Assembly: GCA_027257055.1 (NCBI GenBank)
Contig: JAPVLO010000623.1
Location: 124,001-188,000, forward strand
Reading direction: 5' to 3'
DNA from: Cephalopachus bancanus
Lineage: Eukaryota; Chordata; Mammalia; Primates; Tarsiidae
DNA length: 64,000 nucleotides
Shown here: in pieces, positions 24,327 to 44,283 of the stretch
How the letters are laid out: every line of letters starts with the position of its first letter
How positions within the stretch are numbered: the first letter of the stretch is position 1
The notes under the pieces: generated by a model
Told to the model about the DNA's origin: nothing
What the model saw: the letters and a program-made list of their open reading frames with translations, nothing else
Database searches by the model: none
Made by a program: the position numbers and the translations under genes

Positions 24327-24594
24327 AATTTTTTTTTTGAGTGGTGTCTTACTCTGTTGCTTAGGCTGGAGTGTAGTGGCATGATCATGGCCACCACAAC
24401 CTGGACTTGTTGAGCTCAGGAGATCCTTCCACCTCAACCTTCCAAGTAGATGAACCACAGGTGTGTGCCATCAGGCCTGGCTAATTTTTTTGATTTATTG
24501 AAGGTCTTGCCAAATTGCCCAGGCTAGTTTTGAACCCCTGGACTTAGGCAATCTTTTTGCTGGGATTACAGGCATAAACCACCACACCCAATGC
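24327..24594 (-). mobile_element. AluJ-like element
   Basis: Antisense Alu from the T run to 'aaccaccacacccaatgc'; diverged. Confidence 0.88.
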
Positions 24595-24756
24595 TGATGA
24601 ATTTTTTATTTACATTATTTGAAAAGTTGCATACATAGTCAAACTCTCAATATTTTGTATTGTACTATCTCAAATTTACATAGTTAAAATTCCCCCTACA
24701 TGTGACCAAATTGGAACACATAGAGCATCACTCTCTGATCTCATCTCTCTACTCCT

Positions 24757-25149
24757 TTCAAGCCACACTGGCTATCTTCTAGTTCCTCAAGTACGGAGTA
24801 CTGCATGCTTCTTCCTGCTAAAGGGCTTTCACTTGTGCTTTTTCTGGGATGTTGCCCACTCCTTCCTCCAACTTCTTCTTTACTCAGGTAAATTCTACTC
24901 ATCCTTTGAGTGCCAGCCCCAGTATCAGCCTAAGTTTATTTGTCATTGGTTCTCATAAAAGTATGTTCCATTCTTTCAGTGTTCTTATTTTAGTATAAAA
25001 TTATATGCTCATAATCAAAGTGATTTTTTGATTAATGCAAATTTTATGAAGACAGCATCACCAAATCCCATTTTGCTCACCATGGCTTCCTTAGTACCTA
25101 GCATGGTTGCTGACACACAGATAGTACTCAACAATAATTTGTTAAGTGA
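24757..25149 (+). mobile_element. L2 3' end, split by an Alu
   Basis: 'aagccacactggctatcttc', 'agggctttcacttgtgcttt' and 'gctgacacacagatagtact' follow the L2 3' order; the end 'gttgaatgaatt' reappears after the Alu at about 25424. Confidence 0.7.
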
Positions 25150-25416
25150 GGCCGGGAGCAGGTGGTTCATGCCTATAATCCTAGCACTTTGGGAGGCTGA
25201 GGTGGGTGGATTGCTTGAGCCCAGAAGTTCGAGACCAGCCTGGGAAACAGTGAAACCTTGTATCTACAAAACAAACAAACAAACAAATCCCCCCCAAATT
25301 AGCCAGGTATGGTGGCACACACCTGTAGTCTCAGGTACAAGGGATGAAGAGGTGGAAGGATCTCCTTAGTCTATGAGGTCCAGCCTGGACGACAGAGTGA
25401 GACCCCAGTTAAACAT
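25150..25416 (+). mobile_element. AluJ-like element
   Basis: Sense Alu starting ggccgggagcaggtgg, with a CAAA-rich middle linker (25268-25287); inserted in an L2. Confidence 0.88.
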
Positions 25417-25564
25417 TTTTTTTGTTGAATGAATTAATTGAATAATAAGCATTAAGCATTAAATAATAAATCCACAGTTGATTCGTTAAATTCTAATTTA
25501 GCCACAGAAGCTCAAATAAAATATTCAATCATAAGTTTTAAATTCAAAGGAAGGGCCCTCCAAT

Positions 25565-25760
25565 ATAACAGGTACTATTTAGTGAGCATTCTGTATATGT
25601 ACCAGTCATGATATTAAATACCTTATATGCATTATGTCATTTAATTCTCTCCCAAATCTTGGGAGATAGGCATAATTATTGTCACCCTACTTGTAGGTCT
25701 TATTGTTAGCAAGATGAGAAGCTTGGATTCAATCCCAGGCAGTCAGTCTTCACATTTCAT
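25565..25760 (-). mobile_element. MIR SINE
   Basis: Antisense MIR order: 'ccttatatgcattatgtcat', 'gggagataggcataattatt', 'aatcccaggcagtcagt'. Confidence 0.65.
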
Positions 25761-25784
25761 GCTTTTAAATGCTATCTAGCCCAG

Positions 25785-25930
25785 CCTCATTTTTCAGATG
25801 GGGAAATTGAAGCCCAGCAGGGAAGTGACTTGTTCAAGTTTTTAAATCAATTTAGAGGCAAAGCCAGGAGTAGAACCTAGAAAATATTTTGATTGATGAT
25901 TTGTAGCTTTAACTACAAATTATTGCTCTG
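25785..25930 (-). repeat. MIR/MIR3-like fragment
   Basis: 'cagatggggaaattgaagcc' and 'aagtgacttgttcaag' resemble the common core of ancient tRNA SINEs. Confidence 0.45.
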
Positions 25931-26124
25931 CCACTGAAAACAAATTAAGTCTAATAATAGATGTTTAATATAATGACTCTTCTAATTTTATCTTTAAAAG
26001 GGCATCTTTCTCCAAATGAAGATCAAACACTCTGAGTCAGGAGTTTACTAATGTTCTTAGAAGCCTAATAAAAAGGGAAATACTTGGGGTAGAGAGTTGG
26101 AGTTAATTCTAAGGAGTCAAAATA

Positions 26125-26370
26125 ACTATTAGGAAAAGCACTTGCATTCATCTACTAAACAATATGACTTGGCTGTATACCCCGTGCCAAGACTTTATGA
26201 GTGCGATCTTCAATCTTCATGACAAGCCAGTGGGAATGATAATATTTGATATACAATTTTTTTGGGGGGAGGCAGAGACTCTGGGATACAGAAGGTTAAA
26301 GTAATTTGTCCCAAATTACACAGTTTACTAGTGATGAATCTAAGCTCACGCTTAACTCTGACTCCAAAAT
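26125..26370 (-). mobile_element. MIR SINE
   Basis: Antisense MIR order with 'caatcttcatgacaagccag', 'aagtaatttgtcccaaatta' and 'cttaactctgactccaaaat'. Confidence 0.65.
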
Positions 26371-26556
26371 AGGGGGAAGGTTGGAAGGTGAGATATCAGC
26401 TAATAAGAGTAATATTTTGTGACATTAGTTCCTCCATAACAGTGGATGAAAGTTTTTTTTCTTCTCAGGTGCTTATGGACAGGACATCATTAGTTACTTT
26501 ACATGTGATTATTCATCTTAAACTGACTGCTGAGTGTTTTTAAATGTAAACCTTTA

Positions 26557-27086
<530 letters not shown>

Positions 27087-27195
27087 CAGTTTTCTTATAT
27101 GTAAAATAAGGAAGATGCCTCCTTTGCAGGGTTGTTATAAGAAATTATAATTCATGTAAAGTGGCTGGCACATAGTAAACAATAAATTAAAAGAG
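27087..27195 (+). mobile_element. MIR fragment
   Basis: 'cttatatgtaaaataaggaa' to 'gtggctggcacatagtaaac' is the 3' half of a MIR, starting right after the Alu pair. Confidence 0.6.
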
Positions 27196-27446
27196 CTATT
27201 ATCCTGGGTCAATGGAGAAAAGAAGATAGATTAAGAGACTCCGTTATGATGTGGGGAAGAGGTTTTAGGAAATTAATGTTCCTAATACACCAGTAGTTTC
27301 TAATCTGTGACTCCATCTGAAATTCTATGTAAAATTTTGAGTATGTTTGTTTATCTGGGGAGTAGGCTCATTGATTTAATTAGATTCTCAAAGTGGCATT
27401 TGGCTTATAAAGTTTAATAACTACAGCTCCAATTACTTACTTTCTT
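27196..27446. other. Intergenic, nothing recognised
   Basis: Nothing recognisable. Confidence 0.4.
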
Positions 27447-28530
<1,084 letters not shown>

Positions 28531-28806
28531 GGTCGGGTGTGGTGGCTCATGCCTGTAATCCCAGCACTTGGAGGAGGCCAAGGTGGGAGGATAGCTTGAG
28601 ACCAGCCTAGGCAACATAGTGAAACTGTCTCTACAAAAAATTATCCAGGCGTAGTGGCACATGCCTGTAGTCCTAGCTACCTAGGAGGCTGAGATGGGAG
28701 GATTGTTTGAGCCCAGGAGTTTGAGATTATGGTGAGTTGTGATTGTATTATTGCACTCCAGCTTGGGGGACAGAACCCGCGACTCAATTAAAAATTTTTA
28801 AAAAAT
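28531..28806 (+). mobile_element. AluJ-like element
   Basis: Sense Alu starting ggtcgggtgtggtggctc and ending in A-rich sequence; diverged. Confidence 0.9.
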
Positions 28807-28829
28807 TCCAGATGTGAAATTCAAGTTTA

Positions 28830-29480
28830 GAAATCACCGAATTAGGATATTTTATAATAGTCCAGGCAAAATATGAAAACTTGAATTAAGACAGTGGCGA
28901 TGGGGATAGAAAAGCTATAAAACGGAGAGTGACCCGCTGGATATGAGGATGAAAGAGATAAGAATCTCTGGCTTGGATGGATGGCAGCACCATTGTAGAG
29001 CACATTCCAAGGGTAAAGGAATTATGAAATTATCTTGAATAAATAAGCCAGAGGATGTTGTAGAATGTCCAAGTGGAGACAGCTAATCTATAACTGAAAA
29101 TATAGGACAGGAACTTGGGGGAGATTGGTGGAAACCTAAGTGGTAGCTGAAGTGGTAGAAGTAGATGAGGTTATCCAGTGAGAAGAGGGCCACTTCTTCA
29201 TGCACATTTTTCAATTTCTTTGAGCAATGATATTCAATACCAAAGAAGTGGCTGTTCGCTTGTGTGTGCCACAGCAACCTTGCTGTGATTAGCCAGGGCT
29301 CCAGGCTCTGATAGGCGGCTCAAATGGTCTGGGTACTTGAAAATAAAGTTCAATTTTTCTAGATATAGCAAGTATTTTAAAACACTGGGCACAGTAGGGA
29401 TTGAACTTGAGGAAGTCGTGATTAAAGAAAACAGGGCCCATGGGTGACTGGTAAGTAAAATGATGAGGAACTGTAGGGAA
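28830..29480 (-). repeat. Probable L2 (antisense, 3'-UTR region)
   Basis: Parts such as 'agaatgtccaagtggagaca' resemble the antisense of an L2 tail. Badly diverged, so the call is tentative. Confidence 0.35.
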
Positions 29481-29697
29481 TTATGGAAAATCTGACATCT
29501 TTTGGGTACCAGGCAAATCATTATTTATTACTTTCAATAAACAGCATTGACACTTTGAGAGGACTGCATTTCTGCAGAATCCATCTGGATCACAAAACAA
29601 GGACACCATTTGTTTTCAGATCTTTGAAGATTGAACACATTAGAAAATGATTCCTCAGTTTGAGGGGCAAAAGAATCCCCTACACAAACCTCTAGCC

Positions 29698-30137
29698 CAG
29701 TGCTTCTCAAACTTTAACATGCACACAAAACACCTAGGGATCTTGTTAAAATTCAGATTTTGATTCAGCAGAAATGGTTGTAGGGCCTGGAATTAAGCAT
29801 TCCTAAAAGTTCTTGGATGATGGTAAGGCTGCTAGTCCTATTTAAAGTTTACTTGAAGTGTGGTTAGAACCTGCTATGGCAATTTGACATTGATGAGTGG
29901 ACTTGTCTCAAACAGGATACCAACTTTTTGCAATTATTTTCTTTTTCCCTACATTATATTTGTCTTGAAATGTAATTGTACATGTTAAATCTAATACATT
30001 TGGGCTTTTATTTTTCATGTCTTTCATTCCATTGCACTTTCTTGAAATTCATTTTTATTGTGTTTTATAATAGTATTGGTCTGTGATGGATTGCAAAAAA
30101 TATTGGTCCTTCACAAGAGATAGTTTGAGAAACACTG
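29698..30137. mobile_element. hAT (Charlie/MER-type) non-autonomous transposon
   Basis: Terminal inverted repeats cagtgcttctcaaac (29698-29712) and gtttgagaaacactg (30123-30137), with an 8-bp TSD ctctagcc/ctctagat at 29690-29697 and 30138-30145, as hAT elements make. 440 bp, without coding capacity. Confidence 0.88.
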
Positions 30138-30242
30138 CTCTAGATGATAAAGAGCTTTTTATTTGGGACATAGATTTAATTAGAAATGGCTTGGTTTCTG
30201 TTACATATGATTCTAAAACAGTACTTTAAACTTTTCTTTTTA

Positions 30243-30248
30243 TTTATT
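30243..30248 (-). terminator. NEXMIF: Probable distal poly(A) signal of NEXMIF
   Basis: AATAAA on the minus strand, with A/T-rich surroundings; cleavage would fall about 10-30 nt further on, near 30215-30233. Ancient repeat sequence (a hAT element) begins again at 30137, which fits the transcript ending here. Confidence 0.5.
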
Positions 30249-32209
30249 CCATAAACAATAACAAAACTCAGCTAGATAACATTATGACAGTTTCACCGTA
30301 CATTCAGTCACAAATATTTAAAACTTTTGCAACAAGAACAACAAAACCAGAAGTGTTACAAGAATAATTTACAAGAAAATCTATAAAACAGCAAGGAGCT
30401 CACAAATGTTCATTTTCTTTTGCACAAGATCACTACACTCTTTCACAACATGTTTTTGTTACAAAATTCCCAACAAAAGTGTATTCTTTTCTTTGTATTG
30501 TGGTTTCTAAAACCAGAAACTTTGAAGTAAATATCCTTTTATTAGCACCTAGTGGTGCAGAAAAAGGAAAACTCTCACATACAGACACTTCACAGCACTT
30601 TTCTAAGAAAAATATACACTTACAAAATATGTTACAAATTGGCACACTTAAAAATATACAAGATTTTGTAGGCGTCTTAAGAGTGATCCTTAAGCTTTAT
30701 ACTTCAATTGACTCTACAGATTATTTATAAAGCTTAACTCTAAAAGAAAAAAGGCAGATAATTTCCTAACATTTTAAAGTTGCAGTGTCATATGTCAAAC
30801 AGAAACTTAGGTTACATTCATAAAAAGGGCCTCTAATGATTTTATTTTAAATTTTCTTAAATGATTAAGGGGCTTGGAGAGAAGAAAAAATGGGGTTCAT
30901 AGTTTTCTTTAGCACCATAAATCTGTAACTTACTAAAGAGGTGCATTCAGTTTTATGGAAACTAAGAACTTGTACATTCAAAACTCTGTAGGCAGCAAAC
31001 TCCAGTCAGTGCTACAGGTATCCCAGTAGAGCATCTTAAGATTCCTACCCCCTGACTGGGAGTAAAAAACACAAGGCCTCTTCTAGTTTTCATTCTAAGC
31101 CTTTTCTTTTGTGCTGTAAACAACCAAGCATCTCTCAAAGAGGCAGAATGATTTAAGTATCTTCTTTCTTCTTTTTGAATGAGAAGTCATTCTGAGACTC
31201 AGAAACCCTTGAGCTTGTTAGGTGGACAGACATCCTTTCCATCTCATGTGGATGAGTGTTTATTCAGTGTCTTTAGTATCTATTTGCCCAAATATTGATT
31301 TTAAAAGCCTCATTTACACCTTAAACTTTGTACTAAGCCTCTCTCTTTTACACCGTCCTTCTCCAATGTTTTACCTCTTAGTTATGATTCTGAAACCAAG
31401 AGTACATCTCGAGTATCATGTAGCTGTAATGGGAGTTCTGCTTCATGACTGTAGCTACTGTATAATGCTGAGTTAAAAAAAAAAAAGCGCGTTAATGGGT
31501 AGCCTGAGTACTGTCATCAAAATAATCTCATGCTGGTTGAGGACCCTCAAGTTGATGACAGTGTTTCCCAAGTTAAACAGCTCAATTACATTTTTTTCTC
31601 CCTTATTTGGATTTTTGAGAAAACTTTACAAAATTCCTGGCCTACATTGTGCTGACAAGATTCCTGTTTGCTACTAAAATGTTGATTTTGGTACTAAACC
31701 TTCTAAATATAACTGTAGGCTTAGTAAATTTTGTGATTAGAATATAAACCAAGCTCACAATTGTTTCATGTTATAAAAAGGACATATTTCTGTGGTGATG
31801 GGTAGTCATGAAAAAAAATCCCTAAATAAAAAGGCAAACTTAAATTAGATAATTTCTCAATAACACAGGAGAAAACAAACATTTCTAGTTCTAGTAATAG
31901 TTAGGAATAGTTAGTGCCCCATTCTCCTCTTCAGTGCAGAAACTTAGCTCTCTTTAAGTCTTGAAATTGTTCTGAGAGCATCTTTAAACTGAAGATGTGG
32001 TAGATCTGCATCAGACTGGTTCAGCTTGGTAAGAGCAAGCTTGGCTAAAAAGGTCCTTGGATATGGTTTTTCTCCTTTAGGCAGTAAATATGAATTCAAA
32101 CCCACTAAAATGGAAATTCACTAGAACTGCAGGACCTCACCTAACAGGACTTGGGATGCTAGCTAGAGTTGTTTAGAGTTTTTCAAGCATCCTTTATGCT
32201 TCTCTCTTA

Positions 32210-32234
32210 CACACACACACACACAGACACACAA

Positions 32235-32302
<68 letters not shown>
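32210..32302. repeat. (AC)n microsatellite with (GC)n core, in NEXMIF 3' UTR
   Basis: About 93 bp of almost pure alternating purine-pyrimidine, mostly AC with a gtgcgcgcgcgc core at about 32235-32246. In the transcript it reads as a (GU)n tract. The pattern is typical of Z-DNA-prone sequence. Confidence 0.95.
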
Positions 32303-32304
<2 letters not shown>

Positions 32305-34574
32305 ACCCCCCTCCCTCACCCTCCTCACACACACAGATGCTTCCCAGAAAGGAAAAAGGTCTGAGAAGGTGAAAGTTGTCACAAAAGCCCACCTAGCACC
32401 AAAGACTTCAGGGAGATGGCTGAAAAAGTGATGGCCAAAGTAGTGCAGGAGATTTGAAAACACTTTGGAAAAGGTAAGGCCTTAACACATAGTTGCACAG
32501 AGTAACAAGAAGTCAGAAGGGAAAGCTGGGAGGAAGCAGCATATGTGAGGAAGCTGGTATATGAGACAATGGAGAGGCAGAGAAGATGGCCACTGGTTCA
32601 AGCCAGTTATCATAGCTCAAACATGATCCCCAAAGTCTCAGAGATCCTTGGACAGGGCCACTGTTTTAGCACCCTGCTCCACATAGTACAGCACCTAACT
32701 AGGGCAGGAGATCAGACCTATTCTTACAGATCTTCAGGGAAAAGGAGTTTCCAACTTTCCTCAGTCATGTGACAGTTTGTCCATGTGAGAGTGTACTTGC
32801 GTTTAAAATTAGATTCGAAAATGGCCAAGATAATTAAAGGTAATTAAGAATGGGAAGGTTCCCCTCTGAACTTTAAGAAGAAAGCAGCTTGGCTAAGGTT
32901 CTAAACCTTGACAATTCGGGAAAGTGGGATATAAGATCATAAAATAAGAAAAGTTTTAAGACTGAGGTCTGAGATAAAGTAAAAAGAGTAAGGAGGATAT
33001 TATTTCCAGGAAGGTAAAGATTAAATGGAATTCTGTTGGGGAGGCAGTAATAAGAAACAGCTTTTCAAACAGGAAAGGTTAGAAGGGAGTGGTAATCAGG
33101 AATTTCAGACCAAGGAAAATACAATATTTCTAACGTGAGATATCAGTGATAGGGCAAAACATTATTTTTATACATTGGTCCTCACTCCACTAAGGCAGCT
33201 GGTTGAATAAGGGATCTCCAAAAAGTCTGGCCAACTGTGTTGTGACAGGAAGAAAAAGAATCGTGAGAGCAAGGACAGGACCAACAGAATGCTAAATGCT
33301 GAACTACTCAGAACTTAATATACTAAGACGGATATTAAATGCAATTAAGTTAATTAGCATCTGCCGTGGCCTACTGCTCATTTCTCCAACCCAGTCTCTT
33401 GTTATGTTTCAGCACAAATGACTGGTTATGTGCCACCAAGTTATATGTTAAAAACATATAATGCACCGCAGGCCATTAAAAAAGATGCTTTAACATAGCA
33501 ATTCTCTTTGGAGAATGGGATGAACTATGCCCTAAAATTGGCCCTTAATGGGCTCCATAGGAGCAACTGAAAGAGTATCCACTCCAAAAGACTTATGATA
33601 GAAAGTTCTGACAAGAAAGTTGTTTCTAACAGTTTCAGGCTATCCTTCTACCCCATTCCCACCCCATTCTCCAAAAATAAACTGATATTGAAAACACTGG
33701 GACAACTGCTCCCATAATTGTTTTTATAAAAACACATTGTACTCATGGAACATTTTCTTTATTTCTTCTTTAATTGCCACCTTTTGAGTACATAGAAAGT
33801 ACTCCATTCCTGTAAGCCAGCAGGTGACTTTGAGGTCTTGGGGATCACAATATAGGCAGAGTTGGTGATTTCAAGCCAAAATTTAGCTGCAAAACAGAGC
33901 AAACAAAAACAAAAGCAAAACAAAGACCATTTCCTAGGAACCAACCATAGCAGTTAGTACAAACAGCTAGCTATTAGAGTAGAGAAATAGAAGAAAGTGT
34001 TCCAGTTTGATTATTTTCCCTTTTTGATGGCAGCTGTAGGGAAGGAGACATGTTTCATCTAGTGCCTTCTCACTAAGTAATTTTCCAGGGCTCACTGCAC
34101 ACAAAGCATCAAAGCCTAGGAATGAGACTGAATCAACCTCACAAAATGCTCCTTGTCCACTCGTCCCCACAGATACAAGAGAATGATGGTGGGAACACAC
34201 ACAATCAAGAATACAGGCTTGTTCATTTTACTATATAGCTGTAAGTAGTAGAGTAGGCTGGTGAAAGGAATCATAGACTGGGAAGTCTGTATACTTATAT
34301 ACATGATAGGCTTCCTTCCATTTCTCTCTGACTACTTTCAAGTGTTGTTTCTCTGTTTGTGAATATATTTAGGTAGCAATGACTAGGTAGGTTTATATTT
34401 TGCTTAAATTTTTCCTTTTGAAACATCTTCCCTTTTTTGTTAGGTCCCCTTTCCCCCGTCCCACCTATTCTCCAACCCTCCCACCCCAGCCTATATATTC
34501 ACAAGTTAATAAGTTAGTAACAATATTAGTAAGAATAGTAACAACAACAACAACCAACAACATTAATAATATTA

Positions 34575-34650
34575 ATCCCCTATATCTGTATAGCACTTTA
34601 CGATCTACAAAGCGCTTTCACATCCATTATCTCATCTGTGCCATAATGCA
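34575..34650 (-). repeat. MIR/MIR3-like fragment in the NEXMIF 3' UTR
   Basis: The segment from 'tatagcactttacgatctac' through 'ctcatctgtgcc' resembles the conserved core of MIR-type tRNA SINEs. It is short and old, and the only interspersed repeat recognised in this 3' UTR. Confidence 0.45.
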
Positions 34651-35460
34651 TCAGTCATCAGACGCACAGGCCTTCAACTGTGCAAGGAAAATAGATAAAA
34701 TGTTAGCAGTCAAGTGGTGAATAAAGGGGAAGAAAAGGCTAATAGTGAGGGATGTTGAAGCTGTAAAACTTTTTAAAAGGGGGGAGACCACTGAATAAAA
34801 ATGTGATTTTAAAATGTATATTAAAATTGAGATTTGAGTTTAGTGTGTGGCATAGAATACTAGTTGCCCTCAGACTAAGTATGTATGGCCCCAATCAGTT
34901 GATAAGTTGTTCAGCTTATCTGATATTATATGTACTTAACTCATAGGAAAAAACTTAGTCGAACTGAGATGCCGCAACATTTTCTTTAAATGACATTGGC
35001 ATTGCAAGATTAAACACTTAAAGAACACTAAAGCCATGGTATGAGTGCACTTTTGACAAAACGGGAATAAAACATTTAGGAAACTACTTAAATAAAAGCA
35101 ATCTATGTACTTCATTTATCATTAGTGTTGATTTTATAGCTATTTTTATAATTTATCCCAGACTATTATAAAATATATAAAACAGAGATATAAAGTATCA
35201 GCAATATAACTTTGCACTTTAAATAATTTTCAGCTACAGATTTTGCTTTTATAAAACAAACTCTCAAAGCAGCTGTTTTGCTTCCTTGTAAAAGGTTTTG
35301 TAAATGCATATACTCCGGTCCCTGATGGACTTAGCTGTTGTGACCTTTAGACTTTTCCAACATTTTAACCCTTAGACAATGGAACAAACAAATCTTTTGT
35401 GCCTTGTTTAGCTATTCATTTCCACACAGGACAGTGGAGTTTAAAACTTTAAAAAAAGTA

Positions 35461-35461
35461 C

Positions 35462-35496
<35 letters not shown>

Positions 35497-35545
35497 CACA
35501 TATATATGTATATACACACATATTATATATATTATATATTCATTT
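35461..35545. repeat. (TG)n microsatellite followed by TA-rich tract, in NEXMIF 3' UTR
   Basis: CG then about 15 TG units (35461-35493), followed by 'tatgcacatatatatg' and TATA-rich sequence to about 35545. In the transcript the first part reads (CA)n, complementary to the (GU)n tract at 32210-32302. Confidence 0.95.
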
Positions 35546-36036
35546 AAATTCATTAATGAGCTTTAAACTGTGGGGTGAATCTGTGAGATGAGGTAAGGAA
35601 ATTTGGCACATTTCAAACAGTATCCTTTAAGTTTTGGTAAATTGTGCAACACAACATATTTTTCCTCTGTGATCTACAGGTGCTATCCACATAAGTGGGG
35701 GTGGTTAGTAGCAAGAATCACTGGAATGTTTCTAGTAAATCAACAGGGACAAGTTCCCCAAATACTCACAACCAAATGTTGACATAGAAGTAAAAATATA
35801 TACAGTACAGTCACTTGTTTGTAGTTTGGCACAATGTTTTCCATTTTTTCCTTGTGGGTAAATAGTGCATAAACTACTTGTGCAACTGTATAACTTTTTA
35901 AGCCTTTCACATAGAACATCAGATTAAAGTTTGCTTCCGAAGACTTATTCCCACAATTTAAAATTCTTTTCTTTAAGCACTTACATGTTAACATACATAC
36001 CACAAGGCATATTTTGAAAGAAATATAACACAAACA

Positions 36037-42071
<6,035 letters not shown>

Positions 42072-43589
42072 CTGTACATTTCAAACATAAAATATCAGTC
42101 ATTAAATTTGTTTTATTCTGTGCTTTACAAGTTATTTCAGCTAGAGGGAATTTAAAAGACTAATTGAGATTTACCTGTTTCTAGTCTAGTTTCATCACTT
42201 CTATTGTTTTTGTTTTCATGGTTAATATCTACCATATAATCATAATCAATTTGGAAACTCACATTTCATCCGTACATCTTAGGTCCTTCTATCCCCCAAG
42301 GCCACCATACTATTCAAAACTGAAATCTGAAGAAGCAGGCAAACTTACTCCTGCCTCCAGATAGAAACAACCTTAACCTAATCATGGTTGCCCAACTAGG
42401 AAGGATGTAAAGCAGAGTCCAGGCTAACCTGAGATAAGGGGTGTGTGCGTGTGGAGATTAATTTTATTTTTATTTGCCTCATCTACTTCAGATGATCAGA
42501 AGTTCTTCCAAAACAAGCCAATTTATACATATACACACATATATGTCGCACTTAGATTTTCTCTCTCTGTGCCTTAAAAATCTGACAGCTAAAAGTGAAG
42601 AAGATAGATAATTACTTGGTTTCTTGACTTTTGGGACTTTAACTTAGACTTTGACAAGTAATCCTCCACGCCCATAGCAAGAGACTTACAAAGAAGATCT
42701 AGATTTTTCTGAAAAGGCCCAAGCATAATCTGATATTTTTAAGGCATAGTACACATATCCATAGCCCCTCACCTCCTGCTCCTCTACCTGGATGGTAGCT
42801 ATGTGCAAAATGGTAGGAGACAAGATAGATGTATCTGTATGCCCAGTCCCCTGTCCCTAGACCTTTTCTCCAGTCAAGTATCCATCCTTTTATTGAAAAG
42901 CACATGCTACTGATAGCCAAGCAACAATTTAAAAAAATCTAAATTGTATATTAATTTACCCTAAAACATACATATACCATAAAAGATAGGGGTCCAGCAC
43001 TGAGAGAACAAGAAGCACTAACAGTTTCACATGATGTGGTCTGTAAGATATTTTTACTTACTGGTACCTATTTCCTTATCTATAAAATAAGAAGACTGTA
43101 TTAGACAATCTTCAAGTTTTAAAAATGTTAGACAACTCTGAGTTTCTCCAAACACTTATATATTAGAATTGCCAAATTTTCTTCTGATTTTATATGGGAC
43201 CTGACTTGATGAGTAGCCAATAAACCATAAGTGCCAGGGAAAAGAGAAAAAGATGCTTACTTTTATTTACACAGAAAGAAAAACTGAAGGGTTTTACAAG
43301 GTGAAGAGAAGTGGACAGCAGTGTTGACATCTGCACTCTTTGACAAAAAGGGCTCATTTGTGAGCAGAATGAACATAGGATAGCTGCCTCTGTTTCAAAG
43401 AGGACCCTATAGGTCAGATGGAATCATACTGCTATCATAGATAACTTTGTTCATCCTTCTTTTTAAGGAGTTCAGTAAAACTTCAGGTATCATTTGCCCC
43501 TCTTTTAATCCCCCTCCCACTAATTCCATCTTGACAGGGATTTGATAAGGGCTTAAATTATTGAAATCTATTTGTAGATTTCAATAATT
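42072..43589 (-). other. Probable NEXMIF intron 1, start
   Basis: No coding exon continues upstream of the ATG exon. The sequence is mostly unique; the 43060-43100 part ('tttccttatctataaaataa') is a small MIR/L2-like scrap. The first exon is not recognisable in the window. Confidence 0.55.
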
Positions 43590-43770
43590 TGATGTCTTCT
43601 TGTCCCTTATGTTTATGGTTAGTTGAAAGTAAGTCCATTTTTATCACCAGGAAGCCCAAGGTACAGAAAGGGAGACTGTAATAGCCAATGTCATAAAACA
43701 CCAAAATGACAGATCTATGAACGGAACCCAAGTCTCCTGACCAAGAGTCCAGGTGTTCTTTCTTAAAACA
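43590..43770 (-). mobile_element. MIR-like fragment
   Basis: 'cggaacccaagtctcctgac' with 'aaggtacagaaagggagact' upstream follows the antisense MIR order. Confidence 0.45.
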
Positions 43771-43981
43771 CAAAATGCCCTCTCCATAATTCTTACCATT
43801 TCCTACCCCTGACCAAAAGAGGGCTATAGAAATAAAAGTTTCCAATGTTACTGATCTGTATTTCTATCCCCTTTCAGGTAATGATATAAACAACAGCTGC
43901 CTCAGATAAGTATTATTATTAGTAAAAATTAATGTACCATGAAATATATACAGGCGCAATACACTTAAGTATCCACAATTA

Positions 43982-44283
43982 GTGACTAGGTGTAGTGGTT
44001 GATGCCTATACTCCCAGTGCTTTGGAAGGCCAAGGCAGAAGGATTTCTTGAGGCCAGGAGTTTGAGACCAGCCTGGGCAAAATAGCAAGACTCCATCTCT
44101 ACAAAAAATATAAATAAAAAAATTAACCAGGCATAGTGGTGCATGCCTGTCATCCTAGCTACTTGAGAGGCTGAGGAGGGAGGATCACTTAAGTCCAGGA
44201 GTTTGAGGCGAAAGTTAGCTGTGATTGTGCTGCTGCACTCCAGCCTGCCTGAGCAACAGAGCAAGAAACCCCCAAAACCAATC
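43982..44283 (+). mobile_element. AluJ-like element
   Basis: Sense Alu from 'tgactaggtgtagtggttga' to 'agagcaagaaacccccaaaa'; antisense to NEXMIF. Confidence 0.9.

Larger units (their letters stand above)
30225..36036 (-). other. NEXMIF: NEXMIF 3' UTR (probable extent)
   Basis: From the stop codon to about 30225 there is no Alu or L1, although both flanks are full of them; the stretch is AT-rich and shows no gene on either strand. A canonical poly(A) signal lies at its far end. It contains two dinucleotide tracts (35461-35493 and 32210-32302) and a MIR-like fragment near 34575-34650. A long 3' UTR is known for human NEXMIF; the exact end here is inferred and alternative poly(A) sites are likely. 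Confidence 0.65.

Noticed and set aside
32169..32463. Open frames of His/Thr and Cys/Val repeats
   Set aside because: They are translations of the (AC)n microsatellite.
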